Assembly (NCBI GenBank): GCA_963576475.1
Contig: OY754990.1
Location: 2,445,256 to 2,509,255, forward strand
Direction: 5' to 3'
Source of the DNA: Molanna angustata
Taxonomy: Eukaryota > Arthropoda > Insecta > Trichoptera > Molannidae
Length of the DNA: 64,000 bases
Position 1 is the stretch's first letter. Each line of letters opens with the position of its first letter. The position numbers were made by a program, and so were the translations under genes. Shown piece after piece: positions 51,101 to 63,100 of this stretch. The notes below the pieces were generated by a model that was not told where the DNA came from, did not search any database, and saw nothing but the letters and a program-made list of their open reading frames with translations.

Positions 51101-54100
51101 AAATCTTTGGTAAGACCAGCCTTAATTTCACAATAATATTTGGGTAAATCCAACATGAAAATATTGATGCAGGTGTAAGCAAAATGTTAGTATTAAAATG
51201 AATATAACCAAAATGTATGTTAGCGTTTTGATAAGGGTTGCAATCAATTACGATAACACATTATGAATTGATCTTTTTAAAATTTTACAGATGTGTCGAT
51301 CTGTAGAGTGGATAAGCTTCGTAGAGACTATGCGAATCCCGAAACTACTCAGAGCCAAACGAATCTGGGAAGACTTCCGTGCCAAACTCTCTTTAAATAG
51401 GTTTCATGTCTGTGTTTCGGAGGAGCTGATTGATTTATTTATTATTTTTCACGACTATTATGAAGATTACTGATGCCCAACTAGGTAACCCTGTTCTAGG
51501 GCATATAATATATTTACTAGGACATAATATTTGATAGTATATTTCTTTTTACTAACAGAAAACTGTCAATACATTTAAACAAACTATTATAACAAATTTT
51601 TTAACATTTCAATATAGACGAAGTTGGAATATTGTAAGAGAACCAGGAACTCAAGGCACCTACAGGGCTTACGACCTGTCATCGGCTGGTTTACGTGATC
51701 ACTTTATGCGCTTGCGCAACTAATTATGCCTTCTAATTGAGTTCCTCCGATTTACACACATATTGGTACAAGTAGGTAAACAAGTCAAAAATGACTGAAT
51801 ATTTCTAGCGCAGTTCAAGGGTGACACCTGTGCGAGACACCGTCACCTCATTCATAAGAACTTTTGCTTTCCTTTTTTATGAAAATCCAATTTCTCAATA
51901 GATGGCATTACAAAAAGGTTTCTTCGTTACTTTATAGATGGCGATGGTAAAAACATCTTATTTTCAAACGATCCATTTATCATTATTAAAATATATAGAA
52001 CTTTCAATATTACATTGATAAGGGAACTCAACGAGAAGGCATAATTGGTGTACGTTGCGCTAGCGCATAAAGTGATCACATAAACCAGCCGATAACGGAC
52101 CTTAAGCCCTGTAGGTGTCTTGAGTTCCTGGTTCTCTTATAATGTTCTAACTTCGTCTCTATTGAGATTTTCAAAATTAAAAAAAAATTACAGAATGTGT
52201 TGGATCATATCCAGTCTTGTATAGTATTGCACACTCAAAATATTCAGACACAAAATATAAAAATTATCTGTGGCGTAAAATTGCAGTTGAATTACTAGCA
52301 CGTTACTTTCACGTCACTACCCCCTATTCAGTAACTATTGTAACTAAATTAGAAACGTTCTAAAATTGTACATTTTAGATATACGATTTTAGATAGACGA
52401 TGTATGAATGTTGATGAGGCAATGAATGTGTGTCAAGATAGAAAAATGTGGCGTTCGGTTCTCTCTGCCTACCCCGTGAGGGACATGGCGTGATGGTATG
52501 TACCTATGTATGTATGTAGATACGGTCTTATTTCAGAATAGGCGTGATGACAGTAAGAAAAAATCATTGAAATTATGATTTTATTAGATAAAATATGTTA
52601 TAAAGATTTGAAAAAATATATTTATTTTCATTTTAAAAGAGCGAATAATATTAATATTATTAAAATAAAAATACAAAATATGTTTGTCCGCCATTTTATG
52701 TGAAACACCAATCAGAGCGCATGACGTCACCATATTGTCACTGTCAATTGTGTTTGTTACTGTCAACTGTTGTGTTGTTCGAAATGGCTATTTTTTTCAT
52801 AACAAGCTATATGGAATATGCTGCTTATTTTTAACATGCTATTTTTATTTATTGATTTATTTGGTTTATTTGGGACAATAAACCAAATAATATCGCTATC
52901 CGCTCTATTGAATCGTTGACGCATCTGTTATAACACGCACCGAGTATTGTAACGTGGTGGAGAATATTTAACGTTTCAGAAATAAATAACTTGGTGGCTT
53001 TCATTGCTTGATTATAAAATAAAATGATGTAATTATATTGTTTGTGGGAGTTGTACAGTGTTACATGAGGTTGAAATGGAAATACACAATGTATTATGAT
53101 GAATCTAATATACATATGGGATAACTGTTATGATTCATATACATATTATGATTAATATATTAAAATATGTAATAGGTGTGATGACTGTAAGAAAAAAATC
53201 ATTGAAATTATGATTTTAAAAAATAAAATAGGTTATAAAGATTTAAAAAATGTTTTTTTTTTTTAATTTATAGGAGTGAATAATAATAATATTATAAATA
53301 TAAAAATACAAAATGTGTTAGTCCGCCATTTTATGAGAAAAAACAATCAGAGCGCACGACGTCATAGTATGGTCGCGTCAATTCTTCTGATAGTCTTCAA
53401 TACAATATACGCATTAATTGTCGGTCTGGACTATGTTTATTTTGGTGTTATCGATATATTAATATTTTAATTAGATACTTAAAACTAAAACAAATTAAAT
53501 ATAAATGGAACAAGTATTCATCAAAGCAAATAGTTTCAATTTACCTAGATACTCGCCTACCTATCGGGGGACACTATGGGCCGGTATTACAGTGTCAGTT
53601 TAAGAGCTAAACTCAAGTTTTACAAAAATATAGCGTATTACAGTGTCCGTTTAGACCTAATCTTCCCTCAAATACGTCACTAAAACGACAAATATTTAAC
53701 TCAACGTTTCTGGCAGATTAAGTACTTAACTGTGAGTCTACTGTCATTTGCTAGACAACTCGTGTAGTTTCAGTTTCTATCACTAGAGGCGTTAGGCAAC
53801 GTGTGTAGTTTCAGTGTTGTATCGAAGGTGGCGCCACACAACAAAACAAACTGACAGCCGTATTGAAACGAACACGGGCATTTAAAAGCATTATTTTGGT
53901 GAAAAAAATTAAATTTACCATGTTGGATAATAAAACAATGGTATTTAAAGTCGTAGCGTCCCGTTTTGTATTTCGTATTATTTGAGGTTATTTAAATTTG
54001 ACAGATAATAACCACAGAAAAAGTGAAATATGTCTATAATTGAAGATTTAGTAACTGACATGTCATATTGCACTGTAATACGGAAATGGATTCAATCTCC

Positions 54101-57100
54101 CCTTAACATTAATCTTGAGTTTGGCAAACTCAATGAGTTGAGGGCCGACTGTAATATCGGGCCTATGTTAATTGTATTTTGTATGTAACTTAGTTTTTAT
54201 TGAATAAATAAATAAATAATGAACGCTCGCAACGTATGGTAAACTAATTTAGTTTTAGTATTCTACAATTTTGTCACGCGATGGTGAGCTGACGAACGTT
54301 CGACATGTTATGATGCTGGTCACTGCCAAACTAAACTAGCAAGCTATATTTTTTTCATGCAATGAAGCGATTCGCGAAACGACGGCGATTACGCGAAGCA
54401 TGCGTTTTAAAACATCGTTACAATTTTAGCAGCATACGAATTATTACATAGCGCTCGTTATTTGTATTGTGTTAATAACAAGCTATATTTATCTGCTATC
54501 GTTATTTTTAGCAATAGCAGCCATAGTAGTTATTTTTCTGCCTGTCTTAACTACTCTTAACTAGAATGGAACTTTTGATGGTCGGATATTTTTTTGCGTC
54601 GAACAAAGACATCAGAATTTCGAAACGTAAAAACTTAATAATAAGTACATATAAGTACTTTATTTATCTGTAATTTAAATACAACTTACATCTCGAAAAT
54701 CGATAAAATATGCTCCTTCTTCTCTCTACATTATGTGTTCATAAGCTAAAAACATACGCGGGAAACGTATGATGGCCTATTTTGACGTTTGGACATTAAT
54801 GAAGTTCTTTATATGCTTATTGCCTAAATAATGGTAAATATTATATTATTGAGAGCTAAAAGTGGGGGAACAAATACTGTACTTCATTGTAAACGCGTAC
54901 TTAATAAAATACACTTATGTCTCGCCGTGCGAAATTTAATCACTTATTTCTCTTTTTTTTCGCGTGGGACGAAAACATATACCTCAGTAGGTGTTTTTTT
55001 CGTCGTGTTTGTACATTTAGGGACCGCACAACACTTATGCACTTTTGAATTGATTATAAATACACAAATCGTCCTAGAATACATATATTACACATAGTAG
55101 TGATATGCAGTTTACAATATCGTGACGTCACCGTCAGGGTCGGCAGCCGCCATGATACTACAAGCGTTTTTTGGCGTAAATGTCAAATTTGATTTTAAAA
55201 TGGCGATTTTTGCTACTAAACCTTTATTTTATGTAGAAATGTATATATATTTGAAAACAGTGAATGCGTAAAAACATCGTGAGATAGTTTTTCAAAATTA
55301 GTCATCATGCCTATTATAAAATATCAACTTGGATTAAATGGAATAGGAACGTACCTGTATTGGACGGAACGTTCTTAAAAAGTTACTGAATTAGACGTAT
55401 TTTGAATAATTATGAAAATTATGAAATTTTCATCATTTTCATAATTATTGGCATGACTTGACAATATACTCTCTTTCATTGAAAAGTGTTATTTATGTGG
55501 AACTGACTGTTCCATGGGACACAAATATTACAAAAGACCACCAATACAAGACCACTAAACTAGCAAGTACAAGGAACTGGTAGATAAAACAGTTCAAAAT
55601 ATTAGGCTTTACCACAAGTATATATGCTGTAGAGGTAGAGGCGAAGTTTTTATATAGCTACTTTAAGGACCTAGAATAAAGAACTTTTGGATAGGGTGGT
55701 AAAAGCAGCAGTGTCCACGCCCTATTGGATTTGGTAATATATATAATAATTTTATTCATAATTTTCATAATTACTCAAAATACGTCTAATTCAGTAACTT
55801 TTTAAGAACGTTCCGTCCAATATAGGTACGTTCCTATTCCATTTAGTCCAAGTTGATGTTTTATAACGCTGAAATAAGACCGTAAATCTAAAATGTACAA
55901 TTTTAGAATGTTCCTATTTTAGTTGCAATAGTTACTGAATAGGGGGTACTGTCGCATTAAACACCCGTACGTGGTTTCATAACACAACTTTCCATTTCTG
56001 TCCCACACGCAAAGGCCTTAAGTTGATTCAAAGAAAAGCACTAGCACCAAATACTTCTATTTGAAGATTCAGATTTAAATTAAGGGAGGGGACTGCTGCC
56101 AACGTACCTATTTTTCAATTTGATATACCATCATTATTTATTATCAAATAGTTTTGAAAACAAATAATTTAGATAGTTTGGATATTAATAAACAAAAATA
56201 TACCTTAACTTTTTGATAATGTTCTGTATAAATTATTGTAGAAAAATAATGGCATACCCCGATTTTCAACGTTTTTCATATATTTTTAATAAACTATAAG
56301 GCGTAGAGTAATATATATTTTTTTAAATTAAAGAAGACAAAAATATCTAGAAAAATATGATGTGACGTTGCATTAATGCTTCAGGTTTAGTAAATAAACC
56401 TAAAAACATTTATTTTCTATTCAGCGCCATTGCGTAATAAAAGTTTTTTTGGTTTATTTACTTAACCTGATGCGTTAATGCAACGTCATATCATATTTTT
56501 CCAGGTATTTTGTTCTTCTTTAATTTATAAAAAAATATTGCTCTATACCTTATATTTTTTTAGAAATTTAATATAAATGTCTAAAATCGGGGTATGCTTA
56601 TTATTTTCCTACAAGAATATATACAGAACATAATCAAAAAGTTAAGGTATATTTCTCTTTATTAATATCCAAACTAACTAGGTTATTTTTTTCAAAATGA
56701 TTCGTTTAGTAATAATGATGGTATATCAAATTGAAAAAATAGGTACGTTGGCAGCAGTCACCCTCTTAAGCAGATGTAATCATTGTAGCTAACTGAGTAG
56801 ACTTAAATTTATCACAAATTTATTCATTGAAATTGGAGACATTACAACGACAAGAAACATCAGTACATTTGTATATACAGCAAAAAAGGGAAGATAGTAT
56901 AAAATCAATCAACTAATGAAGTTTAGTTTTTTGAATGGATAGAAAAAGAGTGAATGCAGGAGATAAAGAAAGTGTGACGTTAGTGAAGTTACCACATTGC
57001 TCTTGGACTGTCTTCTCATGGAGCTTCTGTTGGAGGTCGGGATGTCCACTTCGGAGTGTTCTACAGACCATCCGATGGCCAGGAGAGCCTTCAGTGACTC

Positions 57101-60100
57101 TCTGACGGGCTCCTTGTAGCGCTCCTTTTCCTGGTAACCAAAAAAAAAATATATATTTTTTATTTTATTCTACATTACATCTCCGGCAACTAACAGATGC
57201 TATGTCAAATATCAATTTAACATGCACCCAACAACAAGTCTTCAACAAGCCACATTCTAGAGACTTGCGATATTAATTGTCTCACGGATCCAGATTGAAA
57301 ACACAATTTAAAAATGTGTCTCCTCCGGGAATCGAACCTGGGACCTCTGCATCATCAGTGAGATACCTTACCAATTGAGCTACAAAGGCCTACAACGTTC
57401 ATATGAATTATTTTTTTTTATTTATTTATTTTCAACATTATTTAATTTATACAAGATCCCACTAACCATATATGGTTATTAGTGGGTTTCTATGGCCCGG
57501 TATTACAGTCGGCCCTCAACTCATTGAGTTTGTTAAACTCAAGATTAATGTTAAGGGGAGATTGAATCCATTTCCGTATTACAGTGCAATATGACATGTC
57601 AGTTACTAAATCTTCAATTATAGACATATTTTACTTTTTCTGTGGTTATTATCTGTCAAATTTTAAATAACCTCAAATAATAACAACTACAAAATGGGAC
57701 GCTACGATTTGAAATAGGTACTATTGTTTTACTATCCAACATGGTAAATTTAATATTTTTCACCAAAATAATGCTTTTAAATGCCCATGTTGGTTTTAAT
57801 ATGGCAGTCAGTTTGTTTTGTTGTGTGGCGCCACCGTCGATACAACTAACGCCTCTAGTGATAGAACACTGAAACTACACGCGTTGCCTAACGCCTCTAA
57901 TGATAGAACACTGAAACTACACGCGTTAAGTACTTAATCTGCCAGAAATGTTGAGTTAAATATTTGTCGTTTTAGTGACGTATTTGAGGGAAGATTTGGC
58001 CTAAACGGACACTGTAATACGCTATATTTTTGTAAAACTTGAGTTTAGCTCTTAAACTGAGACTGTAATACCGGCCCTATATCATACAATATGAATTCTA
58101 ACTTAAACTAACCACAACAATGAAAATTTTTTTGAATATGGTTTAACAATATAAAAATGTTATAAAAGATCCAAAAGCAACACCAGAATAAAACAATAAA
58201 AAAACATATAAAAAAAAACTAAAATACAATAGTGTAAGAACAAAAATATGTAAATAAAAGGAAAAAAAAAACTTTATTCGTCATTTAAAATTATTTTTTT
58301 ACAGGATATTTTGATTTTATTAAACAAATTTAATCCAATTAAGTCTGAAAGATTAGTATTAATACTAGTTGCATGTAACACATGAGATCCAACTGTCGAT
58401 AGCGATAGTATGTATAGTTGAAGAATATGTACCAAACTATAAACCCATAAATACAAATTATTGAATATTTTCAGATATTTTGTTTTCTATGCAACATATG
58501 TAGGTATGTATGTCAAGATAGGATAGTATGGAGGAAGATCCTTTTTTCCTACCCAGAATATGAAAATAGCATGATGGTATGTATGTTTGTTTGGAGATGA
58601 AGTATCAAACTATTAAGTCTTCTTACATATTGTGTATAGGCGACTGCCATACAAAATGTATGAAGCGATGTCGTCACTAAATTCAATTTTTAAAAAAATT
58701 GTTAAAAAAAAATTGAGATCTTCTACTACAATGTTAATATTTTTTATAGAAAATTAAATTATCTAGTTGGGGTGTTTCGGCTTTTTTCGATAATTGTAAA
58801 AGTTTTGGAAATAAAGGCAGTTAAACTCATAAATTTATCATAAAAAAAATATTTTTCTTAATAAAAAATGTTTGAGAAACCCTGGAATTTTTTTGAAAAA
58901 ACTAATTTGAAATTTTGTATTTGTCTATGTTTGTACCAATTTTCAGGGTTCTAGCGTTTATGGTTTCTGAGATATATGGAAAAATAAAATAAAAATTCAA
59001 AAGTTGATAACCCCTGACTGAAACAAAAATTCAAAATTCCGAGTATAAAAGTTTTGTAGGCCTGTAACTGTTTATATATTCTGAAATTTTAGGCTCTGTA
59101 AAGTGAGCGGATCAAAAGTTATAAGGGGGGGACGGACACACAGACACACACACACAGACACACGAAATGTTCTACTCCGAATTCTGAGTAAATCCGTGTA
59201 TGGAACATATATGCTGCGAAGCCTCTAAGTTGGTGTTTTTTGACTTCAAAGTTGGAAAAGCCGTGAAAAAAGTAGACCTCTCCATACAATTCTCGCGTAT
59301 TCTGGCTTGATACATTGTCGATATGTTAAGAGAACAAAGTTCTCCTGAACAAATCGACAGTTGGAAAACACTTTTCTAATTTTTGATTGTAAGTAACTAA
59401 AAAACTACAAGGTCTATGAAGTAGATTTTTACTTCAATCGAAAGAGAATATGAAAATCTACCGGCTGAGTTTTTTATTATGTTAATATTTTAATTACTAT
59501 TCTTGCTATTTAAAAACACTCAAAATTTCATCTTTTCTTCACGAAAACATATTGTATGTCACATATTTGGTTATATACAATATGTTTTCGTGTTTCATAC
59601 ACTAGATAGTAATTTAGTGTGCATATTTGTGTACATCCGTATGTCCGAGGTATACATGTAATGTTCATATTAACAGATTAAAAGTATTTTTGACTGTAAC
59701 GTTAGATACTTTTGGTTGATAAATAAAAAAAAATATTGGTTAACTTACATAATCGTTGAGCATGTTGTATGGTTTGAGTCTAGGGTGAGCTTTTTGAGAA
59801 TCTGACCAGCTCTCCCCGTACACCCATCCATTTTCCAATTTCCTAAAAAAACAAAATTAATTTTAAAATAATTGCCCGTTATTCTTTACGGTTCCGTTTG
59901 TAACAAAAACATTAAAAGAAGTCTTACTGTCTTCTTCTTCTTATATTTAGTTGATAATCTGTGTTAACGATAAGTAAAATCTCCATTTTTTTCTTTTATA
60001 TTATCTATGTCTGTCATACATTGTCTATGTAACTTCCGTTTTCTCTCAGTTTTGGCTGTATTGAATAAATTTATCTCTATCTTAAATAATGTTTTATAAA

Positions 60101-63100
60101 TTCATTCACTTTCATCCAAGATCTTGAAACTCTAACAATCTGTTAGAGTTTCAAAATCTTGGATGAAAGTGAATTAAAAGAAGTGCGCCTCTCCAGCAAG
60201 GCCTGCCTCCCTAGATAACATGTCATTTAGCTTAAGAAAAGAAACAACAAAAGATAACTCAGTGTATGGAAGTGACAGTTGTCACGTGACTTGCAGCTGT
60301 CACTTCCATACATTGAGTTATTTATTTATTTATTTAATAAAATAACAATTATACATTAATAATAAAAAGTTATCTTTTAACAGATTTTTAATTATCTCAA
60401 TAGAGACGAAGTTGGAATATTTACTGTAGGAGAACCGGGAAATCAAGGCACCTACAGGGCTTACGACCTGTCATCGGCTGGTTTACGTGATCACTTTATG
60501 CGCTTGCGCAACGTTCACCAATTATGTCTTTTTAATGAGATCCCTATCAATTCAATTTTGAAAGTTCTATGTATTGTAATACTGAAATTCTTTTCGCTTG
60601 AAAATAAGGAATTTTTACTACAGCCATCTATGTGTGAAATTATGAACAACATTCTTGTTATTTTTATTTATTTTTTGTTGTAACGCCATCTATTGAGAGA
60701 ATTGGTTTTTTGTAAATAATGAGAGCAACAATTCTTATACCTGAGGTGACAAATGCATTTTTCGCATAGAAGTCACCCCTGAATTGCCGATGACAGGTCG
60801 TAAGCCCTGTAGGTGCCTTGATTTCCCGGTTCTCCTACAGTAAATATTCCAACTTTGTCTCTATTGAGATAATTAAAAATCCGTTAAAAAATACCTTTGA
60901 CTCCCAACAGGGAAAAAAAATCCAATGTTTGCGCATATGCAATAAAAATATTCAAAAAGTTATCTTTTCTTATTACTTTTCTTGAGCTAAATGACACATT
61001 GTCTAGGGGGGCAGATGTGATATCGAGCTCGAGCTATCCTCCCGGAGCTCATGCTGCCAATAGAGTTTCACTGTTGTATCATAAAATTCAAAAATTGTTG
61101 GAAAACACAGATCAAAATAGGGTCGTCTGCTTTCTAAGACTGTTGTGATCTAACATATATTTCCCTCTTGAGACATGGACTGGCGGCTGTCCTTTTCCTG
61201 GAGGTCTGCTCTCCTTGGGGACATTGTCCCTGGCCACTTTAACACTTCCCTGGCCATTTTAATATAAATTGGATATTAATGACACATTTATACAGCAGTA
61301 AAAGTATTTGTTTTCAAAATATAAATTTCTTTGTTATCAACATGTACTTATTGATATTAATTTTTACATTCTGACGAGGCTGGTGTGTGTGGATACAGAC
61401 GCATGTCGTATTTCCTTTTATATAAGGTAATGTACACTCCCTACACCTGCCGCTGGTCACCCCAATATTTGGGTTAAAATAAAAAGGTAGTTTTTAACAA
61501 ACCTGGAAGCCCATGCGTCGTGATAGTGCTCGGAGAATTTCTGTACAATTGTGTTGAGGTCATTGTTCAAAGCCACGGAACTTGTGTTGATTGGCTGAGG
61601 GTCGTACTGCGGGTTGTCTGGACCGCCTGAAAATGCACAACACAAAACAAATTATAAAACTGCACGCACTCCGGAGTGGCGACCGAGAACAGGCCCGAAA
61701 ACCCAGGCAGGCAACAAACAATAAAATACAAAAGAGAAATAGGACACGGACACTGCTGCTTTTAAAACCCTATCCAGAAGTTCCTTATTTTACCTCTAGG
61801 GAGACCCAGGTCTTTAAAGTAGGAATATAAAGATATTGCGGGCAGGCCTCTCACCCCCACCTCTACAGCATATATACTTGTGGTAAAGCCTAATATTTTG
61901 AACTGTTTTATCTACCAGTTCCTTGTACTTGCTTGTTTAGTGGTCTTGTATTGGTGGTCTTTTGTAATATTTGTGTCAGCTCCACATAAATAACATTTTG
62001 TCAAGTCACAAATAAAATATAATAAATTAATAAAATAGGATATTACCTGAAGATGTCTCTTTTCCATAGAATTCATCGTCGTAATTCTTGGACAGAGAAT
62101 AGTCAGGGGGTAGAGCACATCCTGGAAATTTAAATGTCACTCATTATTAATATACTCATTATTATTCCAAAATCGTTAATCCGTAATTTAGAAATTATAG
62201 ATTTATCGAAAAATTTAATAATAAAAATGCAAAAAACGGTAATTATTAATACATGTAGAATCGTTAAAGATTTTTTAAACGTTAATATTCGGGAATCAGT
62301 AGGGTTGTTAGGTAGTATAGAGACCTCCTCAGAGCCTAATCCTTTGATATGTTAAGTATCTGGATGGGTGAACTATTCCCAATTGAAAGCTTGATGATGC
62401 GTTTGTTGCATTTTATTTTGCTCTTTTAAATAATTTACAATTTACGCATTGATCTGCTAATTCTTTTGAGGAAGTGTATAATGGTAATAATAATAATTGA
62501 GTGTTATTATTTGTAGTGCTTAATTGTTATTAATATCATTAGTAAATCGGCCAGCGCCGTATAAAATAAAAATTATCTAGTGCAGTTCCAGGTCCAAGTT
62601 TGATAAAAAATATTCTATGGTACATTCGTCGGCCTTCGTGGCTCAGTTGGTTGGGTATCTGACTGCCGATCCAAGGGTCCCGGGTTCGATTCCCGGTGGA
62701 GACAGTAGTTTTTAATTGTGTTTTCAGTCTGGATCTGTGAGACGATTAATATCGTAAGTCTCCAGAATGTGGCAACTTGTTATTGGGTGCGTGTTAAATA
62801 ATTATTTGATATAGCACCTGTTAGTTGCCCGAAAAGCTACATAAAATAAATAAATACATGTAATGTACTTCCATAATCAGGGGCACATTTTTTTTAAAAA
62901 GTGGTTAATAAAGTTTAAAATCAAAGAAATACTGTATTTAACATTATGTTCAACTGTCAATAATTGATAATTATTATATACTAGCAATGTGTACAGATAT
63001 TATGATGTTTGCAGATCTGATGTACGCAGATTTGATGTATGCAGATTTGATATATACAGATTTGATGTATGCCGATTTGATGTATGCAGATTTGATGTAT

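Larger units (their letters stand above)
52320..55946. mobile_element. 3.6-kb TA-flanked element with long inverted ends
   Basis: Ends CCCCCTATTCAGTAACTATT (52320) and complement (55946), flanked by TA. Similarity extends about 85 bp (through ACGGTCTTATTTCAG), with an RTE tail (52395-52515) inserted in the left end. Inside: a duplicated ~230-bp block, a PIF-like MITE, an AT-rich unique part and a palindrome with another repeat in its loop. No transposase frame seen. A composite, non-autonomous element is the best reading. Confidence 0.65.

Noticed and set aside
54831..55097. ORF of 88 residues in the unique part of intron 5
   Set aside because: No recognisable motif, no repeat in other species that I can recall, and codon pattern like the surrounding AT-rich DNA.
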